This document shows, in pieces, positions 46,701 through 57,502 of a stretch of DNA of 64,000 nucleotides; the first letter of the stretch is position 1; each line of letters starts with the position of its first letter. The notes under the pieces were generated by a model. The model did no database searches and was not told the DNA's origin. It worked only from the letters and a program-made list of their open reading frames with translations. The position numbers and the translations under genes are program-made. The DNA comes from Halarcobacter sp. Its GTDB lineage: Bacteria > Campylobacterota > Campylobacteria > Campylobacterales > Arcobacteraceae. The stretch spans positions 2,576,680-2,640,679 of the forward strand of contig NZ_OY781470.1 in the NCBI RefSeq assembly GCF_963676935.1. The letters run 5' to 3'.

Positions 46701-47561
46701 TTATTTGTTTTTGATATTTTTATCTAAAAAATTTTTATAGAATAGTTCTAATTTATCTAAATCATGCTCTTCTACTTCACTTACATTTTGGATTTGTATA
46801 TAGTTTGTAGTTTCGGAATTATCTCCCGTTTTATTTATATTTGAAATAAGTTTATTAGCTATTTCAGATATTTTTTTATCCATATTTTTTCTTTTAAAAC
46901 CCATTCCTAAAAAAAAGATTTTTTCTGATTTAGTTATGATCTCGACTTTTTCTTTTATTTGAGGATTTAATTCTATCATAGTATCATACATAGATTTAGA
47001 CATTATCGAAATACTATTTTCTTTAAAAAAAGGTTCATAAAATAGTTTTTTGGGTTTATTTACTTTTTTTATTTTTGAAGATATATTATTTATAGATTCT
47101 AAATCAATTAAAGACTCAAACCATATCTTTGCATATTTATCTATATATAAAACCTCTTGAGTTTCAAGATTATTTAATGTAAATTTTGATTTTTGATTTT
47201 TGATTAAATATAACTCTTCAAATTTTTCACTTGATCTGCTTACAATCCATTTTTTATCAGAATAATCATTTATATATTTTTTATTTTCTAAATAAAACAG
47301 ATCATTTGATAAGATTGCAGAGAGTTTTTTATCTTTATAATCTTTTAAAAGAGCTCTTTCATCTTTATAAAACTTTATACTTAATTTTATATCTGGATAT
47401 TCTTTATTTATGTACTTTTCCCAAAGTCTTGCACCAACTTCAGATATGTTTTTATCATTTATAAAAAGTCTATCATAATACATACCTATATTAATAGTCA
47501 TTTTTGCATTTAAATTTAAAGTAAGTAAAAAAGTTAAAATAAGAAATTTAAAAAACTTCAT
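46701..47561 (-). CDS. PhnD-like periplasmic binding protein, copy B
   Basis: A 286-residue exported protein. A signal peptide (MKFFKFLILTFLLTLNLNA) precedes a type II binding fold of the phosphonate-binding-protein kind (INIGMYYDRL, AILSNDLFYL, then SISIMSKSMYDTMIELNPQ). The last region is similar in plan to the other binding protein at 49168-50064 (AYNDIVALNPAIK there), so the two are probably paralogues. It lies 8 nt after the kinase gene. No ABC transporter genes are present, so it likely works as a sensor accessory. Ligand unknown. Confidence 0.78.
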   Translation of the reverse strand: MKFFKFLILTFLLTLNLNAKMTINIGMYYDRLFINDKNISEVGARLWEKYINKEYPDIKLSIKFYKDERALLKDYKDKKLSAILSNDLFYLENKKYINDYSDKKWIVSRSSEKFEELYLIKNQKSKFTLNNLETQEVLYIDKYAKIWFESLIDLESINNISSKIKKVNKPKKLFYEPFFKENSISIMSKSMYDTMIELNPQIKEKVEIITKSEKIFFLGMGFKRKNMDKKISEIANKLISNINKTGDNSETTNYIQIQNVSEVEEHDLDKLELFYKNFLDKNIKNK

Positions 47562-47569
47562 AATACCCC

Positions 47570-49168
47570 TTATATATTTGGCACAGATATTGTAAACACT
47601 GCCCCATCCTTACTATTTTCTACTTTTAATTCTCCTTGCATATTCTCTTCAATAATCATTTTTGACATATAAAGTCCAATTCCTGTACCTTGAGACTTAT
47701 GTTTTGTTGTAAAATATGGTTCAAATATTTTATCTATAATATTATTATCAATTCCACCTGCATTATCTTTTATTGCAAGTACACCTAAACCATTTTTTTC
47801 ATAGATTTTTAAATCTATAGTGGGGTTTTGGATACTTCTATCTACTAAAATATCTTTTGCATTATTTAATATATTCATAATTGCTTGAGCATATTCATTT
47901 GCAAAACCATTTACAATTATCTCTTTTTCAACATCTATATTTACACTTATATGATAATATTTAAAACTTGCCCCAACTAATTCTAAAGATTGTTTTAACA
48001 TTGTCTCAATATTAAAATTCTCTTTTTCTTTATTTGGTTTAAAAAAATTACTAAAATCTTCAATTGTATTTGAAAGATATATAGAGGTTTTCATAATAGT
48101 TTCAACTTTATTTAACTCTTCTTTTTCTGAAGAGATACCAAACTCTTTTTCAACTTTTATACCTGATGCAGCTGTTGTTATAATAGATAAAGGCTGTCTC
48201 CATTGATGAGCAATATTTCCTATCATCTCACCCATTGCAGCTAATCTTGATTGTTGGATAAGTAGTCTCTCTTGATCTGTTCTTTTTTCCACTTCATCTT
48301 TTACTTTTTTGTCTAATTGTTTATTTAAATATTCTAATTCAATTGTTTTTTCTTCAAGTTTTTTATTTGTTTCATTTAACTCTAATGTTCTAATCTCTAC
48401 TCTATTTTCAAGCTCTTCATGGGATTCTTTTAACTGTTCTTGAGAACTTTGTATTTTAGAAATCATTTTATTAAAACTATTTGATAATTGTCCAAATTCA
48501 TCTTTACTTTTATAGTCACTTCTTACTTGTAAATTGCCATGGGAAATCTCATTTGCAATCTCATTTAATTTAATTATTGGTTTTGAAAAACTTTTTGCTA
48601 TAAAGTAAGAAACTAAAGAGGTAATAAATAATAAGACAATAAAGAAAAGAGAAAAACTTACATACATACTTGTTATTCTTTTGTTATATTGCTCTAATGA
48701 AAAACTTAAATGGATATGTCCCCAGTTTGTTGCAGAGAATACAATTGGATAAGTATAATGAAAGACCATCTCATCTAAAACCTTACTTTTCATAATCTTA
48801 GCTCTTGCAGTATCACCCTCAAGTTTCGTAAAACTACTGTCAATACTCTTTTCAAATAACCATTTATCTTTTTTTATTATAAAGTATTCATTAGAATTTT
48901 TAGAGATTATAATAGATTTCAACAATTCATGTTGAGAAAGGAATTCATGATTAAACTCTACTATATAAGCTCCATCATTTAAAACAATCGCATCTGAAGT
49001 AACATATACAATCATTTTTGCAATACTTTTTGCTTCTAATTGCATAGAATCAATAATCTCTTTTTTTTGATTTTTTACATAATATATTGAAAATATTACA
49101 GAAAAAAATAGTATTGATAAAAACATTGATATAAAAATTTTTAAAGATATTCTATTTATACTTACCAT
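47570..49168 (-). CDS. Sensor histidine kinase (HQWRQPL type) with HAMP domain
   Basis: A 532-residue membrane kinase. The first helix (about 9-29) and second helix (about 172-192) bracket a periplasmic domain of about 140 residues. A HAMP domain follows (IANEISHGNLQVRSDYKSKDEFGQL split over about 205-250), then a coiled coil and the phospho-acceptor NIAHQWRQPLSIIT. N-box NILNNAKDIL and G-box GTGIGLYMSKMI are intact. It is flanked by two PhnD-like binding protein genes in the same operon (1 nt overlap upstream, 8 nt gap downstream), an arrangement like AioX-AioS, where a PhnD-like protein presents the ligand to the kinase. No regulator gene is near. Confidence 0.88.
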   Translation of the reverse strand: MVSINRISLKIFISMFLSILFFSVIFSIYYVKNQKKEIIDSMQLEAKSIAKMIVYVTSDAIVLNDGAYIVEFNHEFLSQHELLKSIIISKNSNEYFIIKKDKWLFEKSIDSSFTKLEGDTARAKIMKSKVLDEMVFHYTYPIVFSATNWGHIHLSFSLEQYNKRITSMYVSFSLFFIVLLFITSLVSYFIAKSFSKPIIKLNEIANEISHGNLQVRSDYKSKDEFGQLSNSFNKMISKIQSSQEQLKESHEELENRVEIRTLELNETNKKLEEKTIELEYLNKQLDKKVKDEVEKRTDQERLLIQQSRLAAMGEMIGNIAHQWRQPLSIITTAASGIKVEKEFGISSEKEELNKVETIMKTSIYLSNTIEDFSNFFKPNKEKENFNIETMLKQSLELVGASFKYYHISVNIDVEKEIIVNGFANEYAQAIMNILNNAKDILVDRSIQNPTIDLKIYEKNGLGVLAIKDNAGGIDNNIIDKIFEPYFTTKHKSQGTGIGLYMSKMIIEENMQGELKVENSKDGAVFTISVPNI

Positions 49169-50064
49169 TAATACTTTCTTTTCAGTTCTATATATTCATC
49201 ATAAAATTTTTCTAATTCAAATAAATCTTCTGGATATATTCTTTTAATTTTTACATTTCCTAATAATTCTAATAAAGATTGATAGTCTTTATCAAATGTT
49301 CCATCTTTTACTATTTTATCAAATCCATTAATTATCTTTTTACTTACATTTTTGTGCATTAATCCTAATCCAAAAAGAAATATTGGTTTAGATTCTTTTA
49401 GAATTGATACTCTTTTTTTAATTGCAGGATTTAATGCTACAATATCATTATAAGCACTTTTTCTTATAACAGAAAAATCTGATTTATTAAAATAAAGATC
49501 CAAAACTAATGTAGAATCACTTTGCACTTCTTTAATATTTTTTACAATCTGCTTGTATGGTTTATGTAACTCTTTAAGGGTTATATAATCAAGCCAATCC
49601 GAATAATTATCATTTGCTACAAAGGTAGAAAAGTTTTTACCTTTTAAATCTCTTATAGATTTAATATTAGATTTATTATTTACAAGTAAAACATATTGTT
49701 GAAACTCTTTATTATAATCAAAAGTAAAATAATACTGAGAAGATTCTTTTAGCCTTTTTCTATCTCTTAAATAGAAACTTGCATAAGTAATAATTGAATT
49801 ATATTTTGAGTAATTAATATAACTATCAAAGAGTTTTTTATTATTATCTAAAAAAGTAACATCTACAAAATAATTATCCTCATTTAGAGTTTGAAATTGT
49901 TTTGAAATTCTCGTCACAACACTTTTTATTTTATTTTGTCGTATTTTATCATATTTACTTATTATTACACCAAAGCTATAATTATTATCTAAATAATCAT
50001 TAGCTTTTAAAAAGTTTGCTACTAGAGATAATAAAATAAAAAGACTAATAAGTCTGGTTTTCAA
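49168..50064 (-). CDS. PhnD-like periplasmic binding protein, copy A
   Basis: A 298-residue protein with a signal peptide (TTG start, then KTRLISLFILLSLVANFLKA). The mature part has the binding fold of the phosphonate-binding type: SFGVIISKYDK, NSIITYASFYLRDR, IRDLKGKNFSTFVAND and AYNDIVALNPAIK. The start at 50064 overlaps the TolC-like gene by 20 nt and the stop overlaps the kinase gene by 1 nt, so translation is coupled on both sides. The ribosome-binding site is weak (GAGAAA). Confidence 0.78.
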   Translation of the reverse strand: MKTRLISLFILLSLVANFLKANDYLDNNYSFGVIISKYDKIRQNKIKSVVTRISKQFQTLNEDNYFVDVTFLDNNKKLFDSYINYSKYNSIITYASFYLRDRKRLKESSQYYFTFDYNKEFQQYVLLVNNKSNIKSIRDLKGKNFSTFVANDNYSDWLDYITLKELHKPYKQIVKNIKEVQSDSTLVLDLYFNKSDFSVIRKSAYNDIVALNPAIKKRVSILKESKPIFLFGLGLMHKNVSKKIINGFDKIVKDGTFDKDYQSLLELLGNVKIKRIYPEDLFELEKFYDEYIELKRKY

Positions 50065-51508
50065 TTTCTCTACCCACTAATTTATCTATTGTTGCTAAAG
50101 ATAGTAAATAATCATGAACATTTTTTAAATAATCAGATTTTACATATACTTCCATTAGTTGAGATTGAACTAAATCTCTAGCCTCAACCATTTCATATTG
50201 ATAACCTTTAAAATTCATTTTACTATTCTCTTTTGCAGTTTTAACTGCATCTTTGAGTATTTGCACTTGATTAAACCCAATTGAACTTTTTATAAACTCA
50301 TTTTTAAGTTGTAATGCAACAGCATCTTCTAAAAACAACTTCTTTTCATTTATTATACTTTTATCAACTCTTTTTTCAATAACTTCATTTTTTGTTTTAA
50401 ACCCATTAAATAGATTCATTTTTACAGCTAGCCCTATACTCCATCTATTTTCATCATCTTCATTTAAATAACCATATTCATATGAGTTGTAAGTATGACT
50501 TATATTTCCAAAAACATTTACCATAGGATAATAATCTGCTTTTTTTTCTTTTATTTGCTCATCTTTAATTTTTAATGCTAAATTTATAGTTTTTACATCA
50601 GGATTTAACCTCATAGCTTCTTTTACAAGCTCTTGTAAAGCAATGTTTTGTTTAAGTATTTTTTGTTCTTCATATACAATTTTTATAGTATCATTATATT
50701 TAAGTCCCATTACATTAGCAATTGCACCCTCTAACATTTTCCTGTTTAAATCAATTTTTGCCCTTGTTGATTCAATCAAAGAGGTAAGTAACTTAATATT
50801 TAAATAATCTGTTTTCTTAATCTCTAAAGATGTACCATTTTCTAAAAAATCTTTTGTTAAATCTCTACTAAATTTCATATTTGAGTATATACCATCAACT
50901 AGATTATATAATTCATTAGTAAGAACATATCCATAAAAATATTTTTTTACATCATAAACAACACTATTTTCATCTCTATTTATTGCTTCTCTTTTAATAT
51001 CTTTATTTAACCTAGCTTGTTCAATAATAGAAGATATTTTTCCACCTGTGTACAAGGGGTAATTTACTTCAAGTTGACCAACAACAGTATCTCTACCTTT
51101 TGCAATACTATCTATGTCTGCATTAATTTGACCTTGAGGAAAAGCATTTGCTGGCATAGCAGATATAGTTGCTTGTGCAGCATCTCTTGCAGCACCTGCT
51201 GGAATATTTAAAGTATTAGCTAATGCAAATATTTTTGAATATTCTGAAGATAAAGTAAAATATCCTCTTTGTTGAAATATAGTGTCATTTTTATCTCTAT
51301 TTGCATAAAAAATTGCATCAAGACTGGGATAATTTGCACTTAATGCCTGTTGATATTGGGCATCTGCCATTTGTAAATTTAACTTAGAGATTCTATTCAT
51401 TGCATTATTTTGTATAGCTAAATCAATAGCCTTATTTAAATCTACTTCCACTTCTTTTGAGATAAGTGAATTTATTAATAACAATGATGAAATAATTATC
51501 TTCTTCAA
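50045..51508 (-). CDS. TolC-family outer membrane protein
   Basis: A 487-residue outer membrane efflux protein. A short signal peptide (KKIIISSLLLINSLIS) is followed by two repeats of the OEP fold: long helices with heptads and beta strands such as VNYPLYTGGKIS (first) and VKMNLFNGFKTKNEV (second), both typical of TolC barrels. The start is TTG at 51508, with AAGG seven nt upstream. The region at about 95-135 is an Ala-rich insertion. No inner-membrane pump or adaptor follows; instead two binding proteins and a kinase do, which is unusual. Confidence 0.88.
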   Translation of the reverse strand: MKKIIISSLLLINSLISKEVEVDLNKAIDLAIQNNAMNRISKLNLQMADAQYQQALSANYPSLDAIFYANRDKNDTIFQQRGYFTLSSEYSKIFALANTLNIPAGAARDAAQATISAMPANAFPQGQINADIDSIAKGRDTVVGQLEVNYPLYTGGKISSIIEQARLNKDIKREAINRDENSVVYDVKKYFYGYVLTNELYNLVDGIYSNMKFSRDLTKDFLENGTSLEIKKTDYLNIKLLTSLIESTRAKIDLNRKMLEGAIANVMGLKYNDTIKIVYEEQKILKQNIALQELVKEAMRLNPDVKTINLALKIKDEQIKEKKADYYPMVNVFGNISHTYNSYEYGYLNEDDENRWSIGLAVKMNLFNGFKTKNEVIEKRVDKSIINEKKLFLEDAVALQLKNEFIKSSIGFNQVQILKDAVKTAKENSKMNFKGYQYEMVEARDLVQSQLMEVYVKSDYLKNVHDYLLSLATIDKLVGREIENQTY

Positions 51509-51536
51509 ACTAATACCTTTTTTTAATATTAATTAA

Positions 51537-52778
<1,242 letters not shown>

Positions 52779-52790
52779 CCTCTTTTTAGG

Positions 52791-52796
52791 TATAAT
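52791..52796 (+). promoter_or_regulatory. -10 box in front of gatC
   Basis: TATAAT in GGTATAATCCG just after the tgt stop, similar in context to the ilvC box. The hairpin at 52810-52832 would lie in the resulting leader. Confidence 0.45.
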
Positions 52797-52809
52797 CCGA
52801 ACAATTTAT

Positions 52810-52832
52810 AAGAGCTGTTCATTGCTCTTTTT
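52810..52832 (+). terminator. Weak hairpin terminator after tgt
   Basis: A 6 bp stem (AAGAGC with GCTCTT), 8 nt loop and a T run. Because a -10 box lies before it, it might instead act as an attenuator for gatC. Confidence 0.5.
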
Positions 52833-52915
52833 ACAATTTTATACTTTTTATTAACAAAAAGTAGTTATTAAACTTCAAGTATCTTTGATATGGATACTTT
52901 TAAAAGGAATTATAA

Positions 52916-53206
52916 ATGACTGTTGATGACAAACTAATAGATAAGTTAGCTAAGCTATCAAGCCTAGAGATTGAAGAATCAAAAAAAGAAAACCTTAAAT
53001 CTGAACTTGCAGATATTATCAACTTTGTTGAAAATCTAAATGAGATCGATGTTTCAAATATTGAAGCAACATTTAATACTGTTGAGGGTGGTACACCATT
53101 AAGAGAAGATGAAGCTAAACAAGATTTAGAGTTATCAAATCATATTTTAAAACATGCACCACAATCTGAAGATGGGTATTTTATAGTTCCAAAAATTATT
53201 GAGTAA
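52916..53206 (+). CDS. gatC: Asp-tRNA(Asn)/Glu-tRNA(Gln) amidotransferase subunit C
   Basis: A 96-residue subunit that steadies GatA in the GatCAB amidotransferase, which makes Gln-tRNA and Asn-tRNA from mischarged precursors. The typical LIDKLAKLSSLEI start, the IINFVENLNEIDVSNIE centre and the PLREDEA and FIVPKIIE ends are all present. gatA and gatB are not in this window. AAAAGGA precedes the ATG. Confidence 0.95.
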   Translation: MTVDDKLIDKLAKLSSLEIEESKKENLKSELADIINFVENLNEIDVSNIEATFNTVEGGTPLREDEAKQDLELSNHILKHAPQSEDGYFIVPKIIE

Positions 53207-53214
53207 GGAATAAA

Positions 53215-53559
53215 ATGTCATATAAAATTTATGGAATAAAAACTTGTAACTCAGTAAGAAGTGCACTAAAGTTTTTCAAAGACAACAATATAGAAGTTGA
53301 GTTTTGTGATTTAAGAAAAGAACCACCTTCATCTGAAGAAGTAAAATTTTGGGTTGATAAAGCAGGGATAGACACTGTTTTTAATAATAAAGGTGCAAAA
53401 TATAGAGACCTAAAACTAAAAGAGTTAAATCTTGATGATAATGGTAAATTTGAATGGTTATGTAAAGAACCAATGCTTGTAAAAAGACCTGTAGTAGTTT
53501 TTGATAACAATGTACTAGTTGGTTTCAAAGAAGATATCTACAAAGAAACTTTCAAATAA
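53215..53559 (+). CDS. ArsC/Spx-family protein (YffB-like)
   Basis: A 114-residue thioredoxin-fold protein. It opens with YGIKTCNSVRSALKFF, where Cys11 is the only cysteine of the usual active-site loop, and later has FNNKGAKYRDL and MLVKRPVVV, the ArsC-like substrate loop. It fits YffB-type proteins, of unclear glutathione-dependent role, better than true arsenate reductases. Cotranscribed with gatC (8 nt gap). Confidence 0.85.
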   Translation: MSYKIYGIKTCNSVRSALKFFKDNNIEVEFCDLRKEPPSSEEVKFWVDKAGIDTVFNNKGAKYRDLKLKELNLDDNGKFEWLCKEPMLVKRPVVVFDNNVLVGFKEDIYKETFK

Positions 53560-53567
53560 AAATAAAA

Positions 53568-53593
53568 ATATCACTGGAAAAATCCAGTGATAT
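53568..53593. terminator. Terminator between the arsC-like gene and aroG
   Basis: A perfect 11 bp stem (ATATCACTGGA with TCCAGTGATAT) and 4 nt loop. The T-rich tail is on the minus side, so it best serves aroG but may act both ways. Confidence 0.8.
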
Positions 53594-53596
53594 AAT

Positions 53597-54949
53597 CTAA
53601 GCTCTAGCTTCTTTTAAAGTCTCAGCTATCATAAATGCCAATTCTAAAGATTGATCAGCATTTAATCTTGGATCACACTGTGTATGATATCTACTAGAAA
53701 GACCTTCAGCAGTAATAGCTGAACTTGAACTTCCTGTACACTCAGTTACATTTTGTCCTGTCATCTCTAAATGAATACCACCTGCTACACTTCCTTGTGC
53801 TTTATGGATTTGGAAGAACTGTTTAACTTCACTTAAAATATTAGCAAAATCTCTTGTTTTATAACCATTATCCGTTTTTTCAACATTTCCATGCATTGGG
53901 TCACATGACCAAACAATATTTTTACCTTCACTCTCAACTTTTTTAAGAAGATTAGGAAAAATATCAGCTACCTTATCGTGTCCCATTCTAACAATAAGAT
54001 TTAATCTTCCTGCTTCATTTTCAGGATTAAGAGCATCTATAAGTTTAATTAGTTCATCCTCTTTCATAGATGGACCAACTTTACAACCTATCGGATTTTT
54101 AATACCTCTGAAATATTCAAGATGGGCACCATCTAATTCTCTAGTTCTATCACCTATCCATAACATATGTGCACTACAATCATACCAATCATCTGTTAAT
54201 GAATCTTTTCTTGTTAATGCTTCTTCATAATTTAGTAATAAAGCTTCGTGTGAAGTATAAAGTACTGTTTCTCTTAATTGGTTTGTATTTTCACTTGTTA
54301 TTCCACAAGATTCCATAAATTTTAATGTCTCAGAGATTTTATTTGCTAACTGATCATATTTTTCACCTAAAGCATTATCTTTAACGAAGTCCAAGTTCCA
54401 TGCATGAACTTTATGTAGATCTGCCATACCACCTCTTGCAAAAGCCCTTAAAAGATTTAGTGTAGCAGCACTTTGATTATAAGCTTTTAGAAGTCTTTTT
54501 GGCTTTGGAGTTCTATCTTTTTGAGAAAAACCTACATCATTAATTATATCTCCTCTGTAAGATGGTAGTGCAATTCCATTTACCTCTTCATAGTCTGAAC
54601 TTCTAGGTTTTGCAAATTGACCTGCTATCCTTCCAACTTTTACGACAGGACATCCACCTGAAAAAGTCAATACAACTGCCATTTGCATCATAACTTTAAA
54701 TAAATCTTTTATATTATTTGCATCAAAAGCATTAAAAGATTCAGCACAATCTCCACCTTGAAGTAAAAAAGCTTTTCCTCTAGAAACATCAGCTAATTGA
54801 CTTTTTAATCTTCTTGCTTCTTCTGCAAAAATTAATGGAGGATAAGTTGCTAACTCTTTCTCAACTTTTGTTAATTTTTCTAAATCATCATATATTGGTT
54901 GTTGTTTTATTGGAAAGTTTCTCCAACTATCTGGATTCCAATTATTCAT
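53597..54949 (-). CDS. aroG: Class II DAHP synthase
   Basis: A 450-residue enzyme of the plant-like (type II) family that condenses phosphoenolpyruvate and erythrose 4-phosphate, the first step to aromatic amino acids. The string [11 protein letters not shown] carries the metal-binding cysteine, [15 protein letters not shown] the phosphate site, and CDPMHGN and [15 protein letters not shown] the remaining active site. The class II type is normal for Campylobacterota. Encoded alone, with an own terminator. Confidence 0.95.
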   Translation of the reverse strand: MNNWNPDSWRNFPIKQQPIYDDLEKLTKVEKELATYPPLIFAEEARRLKSQLADVSRGKAFLLQGGDCAESFNAFDANNIKDLFKVMMQMAVVLTFSGGCPVVKVGRIAGQFAKPRSSDYEEVNGIALPSYRGDIINDVGFSQKDRTPKPKRLLKAYNQSAATLNLLRAFARGGMADLHKVHAWNLDFVKDNALGEKYDQLANKISETLKFMESCGITSENTNQLRETVLYTSHEALLLNYEEALTRKDSLTDDWYDCSAHMLWIGDRTRELDGAHLEYFRGIKNPIGCKVGPSMKEDELIKLIDALNPENEAGRLNLIVRMGHDKVADIFPNLLKKVESEGKNIVWSCDPMHGNVEKTDNGYKTRDFANILSEVKQFFQIHKAQGSVAGGIHLEMTGQNVTECTGSSSSAITAEGLSSRYHTQCDPRLNADQSLELAFMIAETLKEARA

Positions 54950-55049
54950 ATTTTAAGCCTTATTTTTTAAATAGTTGTAGATTTTATCTAAAATTATCTT
55001 AAGTATTAAAAGTGTAACAAGAAAGGTTACTTCCAAGTTACACTTAAAT

Positions 55050-56045
55050 TTAATCTTTTTGTAGTTTGTTAAGTAAGTCTTTAAAAGAGTCTTTAAAAGC
55101 TGCTAATCCATCTTCTAAAAGTTTTGCATAATTACTTTTCATATCAATTTTATTATCAGCTAAAGTTTTAAAATATTTATCACAAACCTCTTCAGATGGG
55201 ATTTCACTTGGTTCAGTTTGTCCATTTTCTAACCACTCATCAATAGTGGCTAGTGGAGCTGTATTTACAGAATTTGGATAAAGAAGTTTATCAATATAAT
55301 AACTACCTTCTAAATCATCACCTTTTACTCCCGTACTAGCGAATAGTGTTCTGATATTTGTGTTTTCAAACTTTTCTATTTCGTGGTAACACTTAGTTGC
55401 ATTCATAACACCTAATTGACCCTTTTTTAATCCTTTTGCAAAAAGTTCTGAATCACATAGTCTATCTAATCTTGAAACAAAAATAGAGATTACAGCTTTT
55501 GTATCTTTATTTGAAAGTTTTATCCCTTCATCTAAAGCCTTTGCACAAGAAATTGCTTGTTCAGGAGAAAAAATCAATGTAGCATTTACATTAATTCCTT
55601 GAGAAGTTAATTCTTTCATTGCTTCATATCCTGCATTAGTTGCAGGAACTTTTATCATAACATTTTCTGAACTAATTAAAGAATTAAGTCTAATCCCTTC
55701 TTCAATAGTACCTTGTGTATCATCGCAAAGCTCTGGATCAACTTCTATTGATATAAATCCATCATCTTGATTTTCTATATATAAATCATTTAAAAGTTCT
55801 GCTGCTCTTTTTATATCTGTAATTGCCAACTCTTCATAAATTGTTTTTGCTTCATTAGCTTGTAACATTTGAAGTTGCTGACCATATGCTACTGAATTAG
55901 AGATTGAAGATTCAAAAATTGCAGGGTTTGAAGTCGCCCCATAAATAATCTTCTCTTCAATTAGTTTTTTAAATCTATTCTCTAAAAAATCTCTTTCTAT
56001 AAAATCACACCAAAGTGAAAAATTTATATCTTCTTTTAAACTCAT
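55050..56045 (-). CDS. tal: Transaldolase
   Basis: A 331-residue enzyme that transfers a dihydroxyacetone unit between sugar phosphates in the pentose phosphate pathway. The catalytic lysine lies in NVMIKVPATNAGYEA; other strings are YGATSNPAIFESSI and VSIEVDPEL. It follows serB by 10 nt, the same pair as in Campylobacter. Together with aroG it supports erythrose 4-phosphate supply, though the two have separate promoters. Confidence 0.93.
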   Translation of the reverse strand: MSLKEDINFSLWCDFIERDFLENRFKKLIEEKIIYGATSNPAIFESSISNSVAYGQQLQMLQANEAKTIYEELAITDIKRAAELLNDLYIENQDDGFISIEVDPELCDDTQGTIEEGIRLNSLISSENVMIKVPATNAGYEAMKELTSQGINVNATLIFSPEQAISCAKALDEGIKLSNKDTKAVISIFVSRLDRLCDSELFAKGLKKGQLGVMNATKCYHEIEKFENTNIRTLFASTGVKGDDLEGSYYIDKLLYPNSVNTAPLATIDEWLENGQTEPSEIPSEEVCDKYFKTLADNKIDMKSNYAKLLEDGLAAFKDSFKDLLNKLQKD

Positions 56046-56055
56046 ACTTATATCC

Positions 56056-56676
56056 TTAAATATATTCTAATATTTTAGTCAAATCCTTTTCATCAACAAT
56101 AATATTAGCTTCTTTTTTCAAAATCTCTCTTCCACAAAATGCAACTCTTTTATCTGCATATGGAAACATAGAGACATCATTTGCTCCATCCCCCGCAACA
56201 AGTGTATTCTCTTTTGATACTCCTAGTAAAGATTGAACTCTTTGAATCATATCCCCTTTTGAAAATCCAAACATCATATCTCCACCAACAAGACCTGTTA
56301 ATATTCCATCTTTTTCATGTAAAATATTAGAAAAATCTGCATCAAGCTTTAATTTTTCTTTTGCTGGTGTTGTACCAATTCTAAAACCACCTGAAAAACA
56401 AACTACTTTATAACCATTCTCTTTTAATTTCGCAATTGTTTCAAAAGCTCCTGGCATAAGTGGTAAATCTTTACATATATCTACAGCCTTTGAATACTCT
56501 AAACCTTTTAGTAAAGATACTCTTTCAACTAATGATTCAAAAAAATCTAACTCTCCAGCCATTGCTTGTTCTGTAATAGCTGCAACTTTTTCTTCTAAAC
56601 CTAAAGGTTTTGCTAAAAAGTCAATAGTTTCACCATCCATAAGTGTTGAATCAAAATCAAAAACTGCTAATTTCAT
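56056..56676 (-). CDS. serB: Phosphoserine phosphatase
   Basis: A 206-residue HAD-type phosphatase that makes L-serine. It shows motif I FDFDSTLMDGETID, motif II VCFSGGFRIG and motif III/IV GDGANDVSMF with the conserved lysine before it. The N-terminal ACT domain of E. coli SerB is absent, as in other Campylobacterota. tal follows in the same operon. Confidence 0.95.
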   Translation of the reverse strand: MKLAVFDFDSTLMDGETIDFLAKPLGLEEKVAAITEQAMAGELDFFESLVERVSLLKGLEYSKAVDICKDLPLMPGAFETIAKLKENGYKVVCFSGGFRIGTTPAKEKLKLDADFSNILHEKDGILTGLVGGDMMFGFSKGDMIQRVQSLLGVSKENTLVAGDGANDVSMFPYADKRVAFCGREILKKEANIIVDEKDLTKILEYI

Positions 56677-56708
56677 GCCTATTTTTCCTAGTTTTATTTT
56701 TTTAAGGC

Positions 56709-56714
56709 TATAAT
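56709..56714 (+). promoter_or_regulatory. -10 box of ruvX
   Basis: TATAAT 29 nt before the TTG start at 56744, divergent from serB. Confidence 0.5.
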
Positions 56715-56743
56715 ATTATCTAAATTTAACTAAAGGTAGCTGA

Positions 56744-57121
56744 TTGAAACTTGCATCTATTGATATTGGACTTAAAAGAATAGGTATGGCAATATCCCTA
56801 CACAATGATATAGTAACCCCTATTCCTGCTGTTTTAAGAAAAAATAGAAATCAAGCTTCAAATGATGTTTTAAAAGTTTTAAAAGAATGGGAAATTGAAA
56901 AACTAATTGTCGGCTTTCCAAGTGCAAGTGAAGATATGCAAAAAAGAGTTAAACACTTTACTAAACTATTAGAACTAAATATCCCCTATGAGTTCCAAGA
57001 AGAGAATATGAGTTCTATCGAAGCAGAAGAGCTTATTAAAGGCGATATAAAATATAAAAGAGATGGGAGAGTTGATTCTCTTGCTGCTAAAATTATTCTT
57101 GAAAGATACTTATCTAAATAG
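56744..57121 (+). CDS. ruvX: Putative pre-16S rRNA nuclease YqgF/RuvX
   Basis: A 125-residue RNase H-fold nuclease of the YqgF family, linked to 16S rRNA end maturation. Motifs: SIDIGLKRIGMAIS (first Asp), LIVGFPSA, and the last acidic site in RDGRVDSLAAKIIL. The start is TTG with AAAGG some eight nt upstream; no in-frame ATG precedes the first motif. Its stop abuts that of acpS without a gap. Confidence 0.9.
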   Translation: MKLASIDIGLKRIGMAISLHNDIVTPIPAVLRKNRNQASNDVLKVLKEWEIEKLIVGFPSASEDMQKRVKHFTKLLELNIPYEFQEENMSSIEAEELIKGDIKYKRDGRVDSLAAKIILERYLSK

Positions 57122-57472
57122 CTATTTTTTAATATTATATACCACTGCTACAGCTATACCCTCATCATGAGTAATAGATAGATGGGACTTTTTGATTTTA
57201 AACTTTTTTCTAATCTGCTTTGAATACTTTAGTTTTGGAGCACCTAATTTATTCTTTTTAATTTTAATATCACGAAAAGAGCACTCTCTTCCAATACCTG
57301 TACCTATTGCTTTACTAGCAGCCTCTTTTGCTGCCCAAAATCCAGCAGCAGTACTTGATGACTTCACAAGTGCAATCTCTTCTTCATCTAAGAACCTTGC
57401 ATATGCCTTTTGGCCAAATTTTTCATACATCTTTTCAATTCTTTGAATTGAAGCTATATCTATACCTATCAT
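57122..57472 (-). CDS. acpS: Holo-[acyl-carrier-protein] synthase
   Basis: A 116-residue phosphopantetheinyl transferase that activates acyl carrier protein. The magnesium-binding MIGIDIASIQRIE and the WAAKEAASKAIGTGIG signature are both complete, and HLSITHDEGIAVAV closes it. Its promoter region overlaps that of the divergent ABC permease; only 15-30 nt separate the two starts. Confidence 0.95.
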   Translation of the reverse strand: MIGIDIASIQRIEKMYEKFGQKAYARFLDEEEIALVKSSSTAAGFWAAKEAASKAIGTGIGRECSFRDIKIKKNKLGAPKLKYSKQIRKKFKIKKSHLSITHDEGIAVAVVYNIKK

Positions 57473-57490
57473 TTTTAACCTATCTACTTG

Positions 57491-57496
57491 TATAAT
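57491..57496 (+). promoter_or_regulatory. -10 box 6 nt before the ABC permease gene
   Basis: TATAAT, then ACGCTC, then ATG at 57503. There is no ribosome-binding site between them, so a leaderless mRNA is suggested. The reverse complement holds a TATTAT that could serve acpS. Confidence 0.5.
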
Positions 57497-57502
57497 ACGC
57501 TC

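Noticed and set aside
53215-53559. True arsenate reductase
   Set aside because: It has only the first cysteine and no arsenic resistance genes nearby; YffB/Spx-like family is a better fit.
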